DNA from: SG8-4 sp964598225
Lineage (GTDB): Bacteria; Planctomycetota; Phycisphaerae; Sedimentisphaerales; Anaerobacaceae
Assembly: GCA_964598225.1 (NCBI GenBank)
Contig: CAZRBG010000091.1
Span: 1-17,506 of the forward strand
Direction: 5' to 3'
Length of the DNA stretch: 17,506 nt
Below, one piece after another: positions 1 to 6,685 of the stretch. The stretch's first letter is position 1; the number at the start of each line of letters is the position of its first letter. The position numbers were made by a program, and so were the translations under genes. The notes beneath the pieces are model-generated. The model searched no databases. It worked only from the letters and a program-made list of their open reading frames with translations, and was not told the DNA's origin.

Positions 1-2
1 TG

Positions 3-65
3 GCTTATAAATCATACCGTGACAATTACTTAGACATGACAGTGCCATTGGTATCAGATCCCTGA
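3..65 (+). CDS. C-terminal end of an upstream gene (partial)
   Basis: The frame beginning at base 3 is open from the window edge and ends at a TGA at 63-65. It reads AYKSYRDNYLDMTVPLVSDP, an ordinary soluble protein composition. The other two plus frames close within the first 40 bases. The piece is too short to name. It could be the tail of a gene outside the window or chance, so I hold it loosely. Confidence 0.2.
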   Translation, partial: AYKSYRDNYLDMTVPLVSDP

Positions 66-126
66 ATCTGCGCTAAGAAGTCTGCCGCCTTCCTGGCGCG
101 AGAAAGATCAAGTCCTAAAGGGGATC

Positions 127-450
127 GTGCGATCAACCTCTACAAGAAAGCTTTGTGGATACACTCAAATGTTAAAGCTTTCACAGGAATCAGACTGGAA
201 GGGAATATTTAATCAGGATTCATCAGACAAGGAGAAAGACCACGAAAAAGAAAGATTCAAGGCCACTTTGCCCAATGGCGTCACGGTGAGAATTGTTGGC
301 ATTTGTAAAGATCCCAATAAGGAAGGTCAGCGATGGTGGCTACCGAATGGTATAGCGATGGAGGAGCCAGAATATGAGCCGTGGGATGAGCGGTCCTTCA
401 AATATCCCGCTTTTGGCTACCTTCTGAAGTTCTCGCCTCATGCAAAGTGA
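127..450 (+). CDS. N-terminal piece of a split planctomycete-type protein (LPNGVTV...WWLPNG core)
   Basis: This frame encodes 107 residues from a GTG with a plausible Shine-Dalgarno AAGGGG just upstream. A charged linker (about 30-42) leads into a core FKATLPNGVTVRIVGIC...WWLPNGIAMEEP (about 44-80). I recall this signature from planctomycete proteins in which the same stretch is followed by a beta-rich domain containing FGVAAGPWQ-like text. That continuation lies in another frame, from 447 (FVEIAAGSWQ...). The frame ends in SPHAK followed by TGA, and the next frame starts at the overlapping GTG, so PHAK-VNYRTSINPDYLF would be continuous after a -1 step. I therefore read this as the first half of one gene broken by a one-base indel near 444-448. 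The alternative is two coupled genes, but the second start has no ribosome binding site. The function is unknown. Confidence 0.55.
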   Translation: MRSTSTRKLCGYTQMLKLSQESDWKGIFNQDSSDKEKDHEKERFKATLPNGVTVRIVGICKDPNKEGQRWWLPNGIAMEEPEYEPWDERSFKYPAFGYLLKFSPHAK

Positions 451-1505
451 ATTACAGAACCAGCATCAATCCCGACTATCTGTTTATGAAAGCCGGCGCA
501 ATAACAGATGAAGGAAAAGCCGTAGTGATGCGGGGGGAAAATGGCCAGCCGACAGAGCCCCTCCCCGATCATGCCGACATTTTTGTTGAAATAGCTGCGG
601 GTTCTTGGCAAGTGAATGGCCCGGGGAGATACGACATATATGATGAATTCACTAATCTCCCCGACAAGAAGGTCATTGTCTTGTCTGGCTTGCGGATCAA
701 CCCTAAAGAGCGAGCAATGGTCAAGACCTTAATCGAAGCTACAACAACGTCTCTTCTCGTGGATATCAAGCTCGAATGCATCACAAATGAGGGCAAGACT
801 CACGAGTCGTGGCACGAGAGAACATTTACATCAAAAGATCAACTCAAACAACACACCTTCGGATTTACCGTTCTTGTTGATCAGATAGAAAAGATCAATG
901 TAATGTATCGCCCATACCATCGAGTCGAATTCAAAAACGTATCTATAAAACCAGGCAGGAATACCGATGTACAGATTGAAGTTTATACAGATCAGCATTC
1001 GAGCGAAGGGCGTCAAGGCCGCAGTGGCAGTGACACTAAAGTACTACAAATGCTGGAGGCCGAGCGAGATGCCATTCGTACAAGGATGGACGACTATCAG
1101 ATAACGATCCACCATATAGAGCAGGAATATGGTGGCATGAAAGTCTGGGAAGGTCGTCAGAAGATGTCTCTTCAGCGTGCCACAGGTTTGCTCAAAAGGC
1201 TTACTGAGCAAGAGGCCAAAAGGATGGATCTTGAGGTACAATTGAAAAAGGTTTCAAAAGAACTCCCGCCAGGGTCCGAAAAACTCGCCGAACTACGGAG
1301 TGAATTAGAACAGTCACGTGTTTACGAGAAACGTCTTCAAGAGGCGATTGACAAGGAAGATATCGAGACGGTCAAGACCGGTCGGAAAATGCTGGAGCTT
1401 GTGGACTTGGAAGATCGCCTGTCGCGAACCAAAGAAAGGTATGATTCGATCCTACATCGCATCCGGCAGCTACAAAGCCGGCAGAACGGTTCTGTTGGCC
1501 AATAG
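447..1505 (+). CDS. C-terminal piece of the split protein: beta-rich domain plus long coiled coil
   Basis: The 352-residue frame begins with a GTG that overlaps the previous stop (GTGA at 447-450). No Shine-Dalgarno precedes it, which argues that it is a continuation rather than a separate gene. Residues 1-180 look beta-rich (IFVEIAAGSWQVNGPGRYDIYDEF, VEFKNVSIKPGRNTDVQIEV), matching what I remember following the LPNGVTV core in planctomycete proteins. Residues about 200-345 are strongly charged heptad-like helix (QMLEAERDAIRTRMDD, LEVQLKKVSKEL, DLEDRLSRTKERYDSIL), a predicted coiled coil. No signal peptide or membrane segment is seen, but the true N terminus is uncertain. The enzymatic role is unknown. 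The pair 127-1505 is probably one decayed or frameshifted gene of about 460 residues. Confidence 0.6.
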   Translation: MNYRTSINPDYLFMKAGAITDEGKAVVMRGENGQPTEPLPDHADIFVEIAAGSWQVNGPGRYDIYDEFTNLPDKKVIVLSGLRINPKERAMVKTLIEATTTSLLVDIKLECITNEGKTHESWHERTFTSKDQLKQHTFGFTVLVDQIEKINVMYRPYHRVEFKNVSIKPGRNTDVQIEVYTDQHSSEGRQGRSGSDTKVLQMLEAERDAIRTRMDDYQITIHHIEQEYGGMKVWEGRQKMSLQRATGLLKRLTEQEAKRMDLEVQLKKVSKELPPGSEKLAELRSELEQSRVYEKRLQEAIDKEDIETVKTGRKMLELVDLEDRLSRTKERYDSILHRIRQLQSRQNGSVGQ

Positions 1506-1512
1506 CGGTGAA

Positions 1513-1677
1513 TTAGGCTGATTTCTTCGTTTCTTTTGCCGTGGATTTGGAAGTTTCGCTCGGTTTGGAGTCTTTGGGGGTAGCTTCCTCTTTCATTCTT
1601 GTGGTATCTTTGTGGGCATAATCGAAAGCATAGAGTACCTTGCCAAATAATGGAGAATCAGGTAACTTGGTGGTCAT
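1513..1677 (-). CDS. Small hypothetical protein with Lys/Ser/Thr/Glu-rich tail (uncertain)
   Basis: A 54-residue minus-strand frame begins MTTKLPDSPLFGKVLYAFDY and ends in a low-complexity tail with repeated K, E, S and T. That tail resembles in style the tail of the zinc-ribbon protein at 2116-2448, so it could be genuine host coding sequence. Its ATG at 1677 overlaps the ATG of the divergent PIN gene at 1676 (sequence CATG), and no ribosome binding site is visible. An upstream start at 1710 adds 11 residues. It could be the remnant of a longer minus-strand gene truncated when the PIN gene arrived, or a chance open frame. I do not recognise a family. Confidence 0.25.
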   Translation of the reverse strand: MTTKLPDSPLFGKVLYAFDYAHKDTTRMKEEATPKDSKPSETSKSTAKETKKSA

Positions 1678-1906
1678 GCAGAAGACCGTATATATTGAAA
1701 CTTCTATCATCAGTTACCTGACGGCACTTCCAAGCAGAGATTTACGTGCGGCCGCGTGGCAGCAGATTACTACGCAGTGGTGGCAGCAGGAGCGGGCCAA
1801 ATATGAACTCTGGACTTCAGCCCTCGTCATCAAGGAAGCCTCGCAAGGAGACACCGAAGCCGTGAGGAGGCGACTGCAAGTCCTGGCGGATTTGTCTGAT
1901 GTGTAA
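1676..1906 (+). pseudogene. PIN-domain (VapC-like) toxin, C-terminal half missing
   Basis: The 76-residue product opens with VYIETSIISYL, followed by RDLRAAAWQQITTQWW and ALVIKEASQGD. This is the start of the compact PIN-domain proteins with a VYIETS motif, which are metal-dependent RNases usually about 150-165 residues long. The first two acidic positions are present (E8 in YIETS, E54 in KEAS). The second half, with the remaining catalytic aspartates and the DALHIA-like helix, is absent, because the frame stops after VLADLSDV. The start at 1676 has GGTGG just upstream and fits the family; an ATG at 1640 would add an unrelated 12-residue leader. The next ORF begins inside the stop region, so an internal deletion probably joined PIN residue about 76 to its usual downstream partner. 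Catalysis is very unlikely. Confidence 0.75.
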
Positions 1907-2057
1907 AGATGAGATCATCGCCGAGGTATGGCGGAATCGTGATGCGTACGTCGAGCAGCACGATCACGACCTGAAGAAGATCGTTGAGGATCTGCGCCAG
2001 TGGGAAAAAGAACATCCGTCCAAAGTGGTGGACCGCCGTCGGCAACTCCGTGGATGA
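1899..2057 (+). CDS. Small charged partner protein of the PIN gene (putative antitoxin-like)
   Basis: The 52-residue ORF starts with MCKDEIIAEVWRNRDAY and continues with HDLKKIVEDLRQWEKEHP, a helical, highly charged product. I recall proteins of the type (M)KDEIVAEVRRxRDAYAAxFxYDLDAI...LKExE encoded directly after VYIETS-type PIN genes, so family and order fit a toxin/partner pair. Whether this partner is truly an antitoxin is inference. The ATG at 1899 overlaps the stop of the truncated PIN frame (1904-1906), in a different frame, with GGCGGA about ten bases upstream as a weak ribosome binding site. The C terminus (VVDRRRQLRG) is plausibly intact for the family. Confidence 0.55.
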   Translation: MCKDEIIAEVWRNRDAYVEQHDHDLKKIVEDLRQWEKEHPSKVVDRRRQLRG

Positions 2058-2115
2058 CACCAAGGAAATGCAACATATACCCCGCGCTTGACGAGAGCCC
2101 TGGCGCAAGATCGTG

Positions 2116-2448
2116 CTATGCGGGCTTTTTCTTCGATTCTTTGGGTTCTGACCTGGTCTCAGACTTTGCTTCAGATTTTGTGTCAGACTTGGCTTCCTTT
2201 TTCTTCTGACCGTCCTTGCCGGTGGTTCCACCGGTTTCGGCCTTGGCGGCATTCTTGTAGCTTTCGCTTCTGTAGTCGGTTTGGTAGAAGCCGGAGCCTT
2301 TGAAGATTACGCCGGCACCGGCGCCGATAAGCCTTTGAAGTTTCATTTTGCCGCATTCGGAGCACTTTTTGATCGGTCTGGCGGTGATGCTCTGGAACTG
2401 CTCGAAACGGTGTCCGCAGTTTTCACACTCATAGTCGTAAGTAGGCAT
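2116..2448 (-). CDS. FmdB-family zinc-ribbon protein
   Basis: The 110-residue protein starts MPTYDYECENCGHRFEQFQS, the classic opening of the FmdB/CxxC_CxxC_SSSS putative regulatory family. C8-C11 and C29-C32 form the predicted zinc ribbon. A short glycine-rich stretch (AGAGVIFKGSGFYQTDYR) follows, which is typical of the family. The last 40 residues are a Lys/Glu/Ser/Thr-rich low-complexity tail, probably disordered. The molecular function of the family is unsettled; it was named from a gene near formamidase/amidase loci. It is the last gene of the heat-shock cluster, starting 5 bases after the grpE stop with a strong GAGGAG site. No convincing intrinsic terminator is visible downstream. Confidence 0.85.
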   Translation of the reverse strand: MPTYDYECENCGHRFEQFQSITARPIKKCSECGKMKLQRLIGAGAGVIFKGSGFYQTDYRSESYKNAAKAETGGTTGKDGQKKKEAKSDTKSEAKSETRSEPKESKKKPA

Positions 2449-2453
2449 GGCAA

Positions 2454-3080
2454 TTACTCCTCGTTCTCAGCCTCCGACTCGTCGGCTTTTTGGCTTTCTT
2501 CGGCCTGCTCTTCGGCCTGTTCACCTTCCTGCGGCAGTTCCTTCTGCTCCGTAACTAATTTATTTACGATTACCTTGCTCGGCCTGATTACCCGGCCGTT
2601 TAGCTTGTACCCCTTCTGGAATTCGTCGAGGACGGTATTGTCCTCGGCTTCCGGCTCGGATCTTTGCGTCATCGCCTCGTGCATGGCCGGATCGAACGCT
2701 TCCCCTTGCGCCTCGATCTGCTCTACATTGTGCGATTTGAGCACGTAGAGCAGTTGATCATAAATGATTCGAATGCCCTTAACGAGCACATCCAAATCCT
2801 CTGCCGAATGGGCGTTTTGGAGAGTGTGCTCGAAGTTGTCCAGCACCGGCAGCAGCGTCTTGATGATGCGTTCCTTTTCATAACCGACCGTATCGGCGAT
2901 CTGTTTAGGCGCCCGCTTTTGGTAGTTTGCAAAATCGGCGCTTACCCGCTGGAGCTTTGCAAAGATTTCGTCCTTCTCTTTTTGTACGCTCTCCAGCGTT
3001 TTCTGGAGTTCTTCCAACTCGCCCTTTTTGTTTTTGTGCGAGTCTTGGCTCTTGGATTTTTCTTTCTTTTTGCTCGTCAT
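2454..3080 (-). CDS. grpE: Nucleotide exchange factor GrpE
   Basis: GrpE releases ADP from DnaK and resets its client cycle in the cytosol. The 208-residue product has a lysine-rich start, a long coiled-coil region (about 20-65, ELQKTLESVQKEKDEIF...), the conserved LLPVLDNFEH segment (76-85), and the C-terminal beta-domain signature FDPAMHEAM (129-137) with EFQKGYKLNGRVIRPSKVIV (about 153-172). An acidic Glu/Gln tail (about 181-208) is an extra. Its ATG overlaps the dnaJ stop by one base (TAATG), so translation is probably coupled to dnaJ; no Shine-Dalgarno stands in front. The order dnaJ then grpE is the reverse of the common grpE-dnaK-dnaJ order, and dnaK is not in the window. Confidence 0.95.
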   Translation of the reverse strand: MTSKKKEKSKSQDSHKNKKGELEELQKTLESVQKEKDEIFAKLQRVSADFANYQKRAPKQIADTVGYEKERIIKTLLPVLDNFEHTLQNAHSAEDLDVLVKGIRIIYDQLLYVLKSHNVEQIEAQGEAFDPAMHEAMTQRSEPEAEDNTVLDEFQKGYKLNGRVIRPSKVIVNKLVTEQKELPQEGEQAEEQAEESQKADESEAENEE

Positions 3081-4210
3081 TAGTGATCGAAATGTTTTTT
3101 CAATTTCTCAAAAAAACTTGCGGACTTGGGAGAAACACGTTTGTTCTCGGTCTCGGCAAATTTCCTCAGCAGTTCCTGCTGCTCGGCATTGAGCTTAGTC
3201 GGGGTCTCGACGGTCACCTGCACAAGCTCATCGCCGGTCCTGTGCGTACGCATATCCGGCAAACCCTCGCCTTTGATTCGGAAGATGTTGCCGTACTGGG
3301 TCCCCGGCGGGATTTTGAGTCCTTTTGTCCCGTTGAGGCTCGGCACCTCAATCTTTGTGCCGAGCGCCGCCTGCGTGAAGCTGATTGGCACAATAGCTAC
3401 CAGGTTGTTGCCGTCGCGCTGAAGGAACTCGTGCGGCTTTATCCTTACATAGCAGTACAGGTCGCCTCTGGGCCCGCCGCCGCGACCGGGCTCGCCTTCG
3501 CCGGAAACTCTTATGCCCTGTCCCTCGTGAACGCCGGCGGGAATCTTGATATTCACGGTTCGCTTTTTGGGAACCTTGCCGGTGCCCCGACATTTCTTGC
3601 ATGGATTGGTGATTATCTTGCCGGTACCGCCGCACTGACGACATGTAGAGACCATCTGGAAGAAACCGCCGCCCCGCGCCGTCTGTCCGGTGCCGCCGCA
3701 GGTTGGGCATTGCCCGGGAGAGCTCCCTTTCGCGCTACCGCTGCCTCTGCACGAGTCACATATATCCTGGCGTGTGAACTCTATTGTTTTCTCAGTGCCT
3801 TGGGCGACTTCCTGCAACGACAACTCGACCGTAGTTTCCAGATCGTATCCCCGGGCGGGTCCGGCTCGACGACCTGTTCTTCCGCGGCGCCCGCCGCCAA
3901 AGATGCCGCCGAAGAAGTCTTCGAAGCCGAACATGCTGAAGATATCTTCGACGTTCATCCGGGAGAAGTCGTGCATACCGGTCCCGCGCAGGCCTTCATG
4001 GCCGAACTGGTCGTACTGCTGGCGCTTTGTCGGATCGCTCAGAACCTCGTAGGCTTCCGCGGATTCCTTAAACTTTGCTTCGGCTTCTCTGTCGTCCGGG
4101 TTTTTGTCCGGGTGGTATTTCATCGCCAAACGCCGATAAGCGCGCTTAAGGTCATCGGCCGAAGCATCTTTGCTCACGCCCAAGACTTCATAGTAATCCC
4201 GTTTAGCCAT
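3080..4210 (-). CDS. dnaJ: Chaperone DnaJ (Hsp40, class A)
   Basis: DnaJ delivers unfolded clients to DnaK and stimulates its ATPase. All class A parts are present in 376 residues: J domain with HPD at 33-35, Gly/Phe-rich region (about 75-110), and four zinc-finger repeats CDSCRGSG (151), CPTCGGTG (168), CRQCGGTG (190) and CKKCRGTG (204). The C-terminal substrate-binding domains follow. Length is normal and nothing is missing. The ribosome binding site is poor (GTACGAGATT before ATG), and the 36 bases upstream include one arm of the inverted repeat around the four-helix-bundle gene, so an insertion may have displaced the original leader. It overlaps grpE by one base. Confidence 0.96.
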   Translation of the reverse strand: MAKRDYYEVLGVSKDASADDLKRAYRRLAMKYHPDKNPDDREAEAKFKESAEAYEVLSDPTKRQQYDQFGHEGLRGTGMHDFSRMNVEDIFSMFGFEDFFGGIFGGGRRGRTGRRAGPARGYDLETTVELSLQEVAQGTEKTIEFTRQDICDSCRGSGSAKGSSPGQCPTCGGTGQTARGGGFFQMVSTCRQCGGTGKIITNPCKKCRGTGKVPKKRTVNIKIPAGVHEGQGIRVSGEGEPGRGGGPRGDLYCYVRIKPHEFLQRDGNNLVAIVPISFTQAALGTKIEVPSLNGTKGLKIPPGTQYGNIFRIKGEGLPDMRTHRTGDELVQVTVETPTKLNAEQQELLRKFAETENKRVSPKSASFFEKLKKHFDH

Positions 4211-4231
4211 AATCTCGTACTTGCGTGCTTA

Positions 4232-4246
4232 GTACTGCGTTCTGCG
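4232..4246. repeat. Inverted-repeat arm left of the four-helix-bundle gene
   Basis: The stretch GTACTGCGTTCTGCG lies 36 to 22 bases before the dnaJ start, just beyond the stop of the four-helix-bundle gene. Its reverse complement, CGCAGAACGCAGTAC, closely matches both halves of the sequence at 4639-4659 on the other side of that gene; eleven bases (GTACTGCGTTC) match exactly. Paired arms at both ends suggest a unit that came in as a piece. Confidence 0.5.
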
Positions 4247-4602
4247 TCAAAGCGTTTGTAAGAGCTTTGACGTCATCCTGCAGATATGATAATCTTCAAA
4301 TAACTGAGCCGTCTGCCTTTTGTCGAGGTATTCCAATTCCTCTGCGATAATCAACTGGGTTTCGAGTTCTGCACAACTGCCAAGATATATATAGAGAAAT
4401 TGTTTGAACTCATTATTGTGCTGGCGACGAAAGCCCTCTGCGACATTCGACGGTATGGAAACGGCCGAGCGTCTCATCTGTGATGTCAGCCCATACATCT
4501 CTTCTTTAGGCAACCTCGAAGTAACCATATACACTTTTTTACAAGTTCGATTGCAATCTTCCATATCTTGAGGTCCTTGAAATTGGATACACCCTTGGCC
4601 AT
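4247..4602 (-). CDS. Four-helix-bundle protein (23S rRNA IVS/S23 family), needs a -1 frameshift
   Basis: The downstream frame (4247-4564 if taken alone, 105 residues) contains RLPKEEMYGLTSQMRRSAVSIPSNVAEGFRR and FLYIYLGSCAELETQLIIA, unmistakable for the four-helix-bundle family. Its N terminus alone (MEDCNRTCKK) is wrong for the family. In the overlapping frame from the ATG at 4602 the expected start is present: NFKDLKIWKIAIELVKK. The frames join at 4534-4540, where GTA AAA AAG changes to ...AAG GTG TAT, giving ELVKKVYMVTSRLPKEE, which fits family members well. The joined protein is 118 residues, the usual length. Without the shift the upstream frame stops after about 39 codons. This may be a real A AAA AAG programmed -1 frameshift, a lost base in an A7 run, or a sequencing error. 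The family is found inside 23S rRNA intervening sequences and as free-standing genes; its role is unclear. Confidence 0.75.
4534..4540 (-). other. Putative -1 ribosomal frameshift site A AAA AAG
   Basis: On the minus strand the heptamer A AAA AAG sits exactly in the zero frame of the ORF starting at 4602, as in the slippery sequence of E. coli dnaX. After a 7-base spacer comes GGTTACTTCGAGGTTGCC, which can fold into a seven-pair stem (one T-T mismatch, two G-T pairs) with a TCGA loop. No Shine-Dalgarno-like stimulator lies about 10 bases upstream. A simple one-A deletion or undercall would look the same. Confidence 0.4.
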
Positions 4603-4638
4603 AACACTTAACTCTATATTATCTTACCGTTTACCATC

Positions 4639-4659
4639 GCAGAACGCCGAACGCAGTAC
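4639..4659. repeat. Inverted-repeat arm between groEL1 and the four-helix-bundle gene
   Basis: CGCAGAACGC (4639-4648) is followed by GAACGCAGTAC (4649-4659), a near-duplication in itself. It is inverted relative to 4232-4246, with GAACGCAGTAC exactly matching the reverse complement there. It ends one base before the groEL1 stop codon (4661-4663). Together the arms enclose about 390 bases holding only the four-helix-bundle gene. Confidence 0.5.
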
Positions 4660-4660
4660 G

Positions 4661-6280
4661 TTATCGTACCGATCCGGCTATTGGCTCTTCGTCCTTTTCT
4701 TCGTCTTTCAACTCTGTGACCAGGACGTTGGTGGTCAGCATAAGCCCGGCTACCGACGCGGCCATCTCCAGCGCCGTTCGAGCCACCTTCGCCGGATCGA
4801 TAATGCCGGCTTTGAACATATCGACAAATTCACCGGTGTTGGCATCGTAACCTATTTTTTTGCCCTTTTCAAGCAGTTGGGCAACAATTACGTCACCAGG
4901 CTCGCCGCTGTTGTCCACTATCTGCATGGTTGGCCCCTTAAGAGCCTTTACCATAATGTCGAAGCCGATTTTTTCGTCGCCTCTGGCTTTTGCTCTGGCT
5001 TTTTCCACTTCAGGGATTGCATGCAAAAATACAATGCCGCCGCCGACCACAACACCTTCCTGGACTGCGGCCCTGGTTGCGTGAAGCGCATCGTCCAGCA
5101 GGTCTTTACGTTCTTTCATCTCCGTTTCGGTTGCAGCCCCGGCGTTTATGACAGCAACGCCGCCTGTCAGCTTGGCAAGACGTTCCTGTAACTTCTCACG
5201 ATCGTAGTCGCTGGTCGTCTTTTCGATCTGGTTGCGAATTTGATCGCATCTGGCTTTAATGTCCTTCTTCTTGCCGGCGCCTTCGATTATTGTCGTTGAG
5301 TCTTTGTCAACGACGACTTTTTTGGCCCGGCCAAGCTGCGACAGCTCGATGCTTTCGAGCTTAATGCCCAGATCTTCGGTAATAACCTGACCGCCTGTCG
5401 AGATACCTATGTCGGCCAGCATGGCCTTTCTGCGGTCGCCGAACCCCGGAGCTTTGACCGCGCAGGCCCTGAGCACTCCCTGCAAGCGGTTGATAACCAT
5501 TGCCGTCAGCGCCTCGCCTTCAACGTCCTCAGCGATAATCAGCAGAGGTTTACCGACCTGAGCAACCTTCTCGAGCAGCGGTATAAGCTCTCGAACGTTG
5601 GAAATCTTCTTCTCGTGAAGCAGGACGTAAGCATCTTCGAGAACAGACTCCAGCGTGTCGGCGTTGGTCATGAAGTAGGGGGAGATATAACCCTTGTCGA
5701 ACTGCATGCCCTCAACGACGTTCAGTTCGTTCTCCATTCCTTTGCCTTCTTCGACCTCGATGACGCCGTCGCTGCCGATCTTATCTATCGCATCAGCGAG
5801 TATATCGCCGACCGAAGCATCATTGTTCGCACTTATGGTCGCGACTTTTGCGACGTCGTCGTGTCCTTTGACGGGAACGCTGACTTCCTGGATATACTTT
5901 GTCGCAACTTCGGCAGCCTTACTGATTCCCCGCTGAATCGCCATGGGATTGGCGCCGGCGGTTACGTGCCGCAGACCCTCATTGAAAATTGCTTCTGCAA
6001 GAACGGTTGAAGTCGTCGTCCCGTCGCCAACCACGTCGGAGGTCTTGCTGGCGACCTCATTTACCATCTTGGCGCCCATATTCTTGAATGGTTCGGGCAG
6101 ATCTATTTCCTTGCTCACCGAAACGCCGTCTTTGGTCACCTTGGGCGAGCCCCAGCTTTTGTGCAGGATGACGTTCCTGCCCGTCGGGCCGAGTGTGACT
6201 TTGACTGCGTCCGCTAACTGGGAAAGGCCGTCATGAAGCTGAGCCCTTGCCGTATCGTCAAACATTAATTGTTTTGCCAT
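4661..6280 (-). CDS. groEL: Chaperonin GroEL, copy 1 (no GGM tail)
   Basis: This is a 60-kDa chaperonin subunit, which forms the double-ring ATP-driven folding chamber in the cytosol. The 539-residue protein has the ATP-binding GDGTTT (85-90), the apical client/GroES-contact residues in GYISPYF (Y198, Y202, F203), IIAEDVEGEALTAMVINRL, KAPGFGDRRKAM, and the C-terminal LHATRAAVQEGVV and GYDANTG motifs. It ends in ELKDEEKDEEPIAGSVR, without the usual Gly-Gly-Met repeats, and the stop is two bases from the repeat arm at 4639-4659. The tail may have been replaced by that insertion, or this may be a naturally tail-less paralogue. AGAGGAAG upstream of the ATG is a good ribosome binding site. It lies 73 bases after groES, so the two are probably co-expressed. 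Confidence 0.97.
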   Translation of the reverse strand: MAKQLMFDDTARAQLHDGLSQLADAVKVTLGPTGRNVILHKSWGSPKVTKDGVSVSKEIDLPEPFKNMGAKMVNEVASKTSDVVGDGTTTSTVLAEAIFNEGLRHVTAGANPMAIQRGISKAAEVATKYIQEVSVPVKGHDDVAKVATISANNDASVGDILADAIDKIGSDGVIEVEEGKGMENELNVVEGMQFDKGYISPYFMTNADTLESVLEDAYVLLHEKKISNVRELIPLLEKVAQVGKPLLIIAEDVEGEALTAMVINRLQGVLRACAVKAPGFGDRRKAMLADIGISTGGQVITEDLGIKLESIELSQLGRAKKVVVDKDSTTIIEGAGKKKDIKARCDQIRNQIEKTTSDYDREKLQERLAKLTGGVAVINAGAATETEMKERKDLLDDALHATRAAVQEGVVVGGGIVFLHAIPEVEKARAKARGDEKIGFDIMVKALKGPTMQIVDNSGEPGDVIVAQLLEKGKKIGYDANTGEFVDMFKAGIIDPAKVARTALEMAASVAGLMLTTNVLVTELKDEEKDEEPIAGSVR

Positions 6281-6353
6281 TTTTATCTTCCTCTTTCCAA
6301 GTTTTTACTATATTCTGTTTCTTTCCGTAAGGCCAAGAATTGACACCAACCTC

Positions 6354-6644
6354 TTATTTTTCGACGATGCCGAGCACGTCGCTTTCTCTGAGAATTATGT
6401 ATTTTTCGCCTTCAATCTCCACGTCGCTTCCGATGTATTTTGCGTAAATAACTTCGTCGTTCTTTTTCACCGACATTTTACCTCGCTTACCGTCGTCGAG
6501 TATCTTGCCGGGACCGATTGCGACAACCTTGCCGATCTGGCGCTTTTCTTTGGCGGTGTCCGGAAGCAGGATTCCGCCTGCGCTCTTGCCTTTAGCTTCC
6601 GACTGCTTAATAACGACTCGATCATCCAGGGGTTTAAGTTTCAT
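6354..6644 (-). CDS. groES: Co-chaperonin GroES
   Basis: This 96-residue lid of the GroEL chamber has the standard start (MKLKPLDDRVVIKQ), the mobile loop that docks on GroEL (about residues 16-34, with GGILLPD), the IGPG turn with its following loop, and the C-terminal YIILRESDVLGIVE strand. Length is normal. AAGGAG seven bases before the ATG is a strong ribosome binding site. It is the only groES visible for two groEL genes, so both rings may share it. It sits 41 bases after the fucosidase stop, and no CIRCE operator is seen upstream. Confidence 0.96.
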   Translation of the reverse strand: MKLKPLDDRVVIKQSEAKGKSAGGILLPDTAKEKRQIGKVVAIGPGKILDDGKRGKMSVKKNDEVIYAKYIGSDVEIEGEKYIILRESDVLGIVEK

Positions 6645-6685
6645 AACTCACTCCTTGTCTATGTTAGGTTCCAGTTACCGAATGC

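Noticed and set aside
2927..4261. 444-codon plus-strand open frame antisense to dnaJ
   Set aside because: It lies opposite a complete dnaJ, has no domain or ribosome binding site, and arises from codon bias of the real gene.
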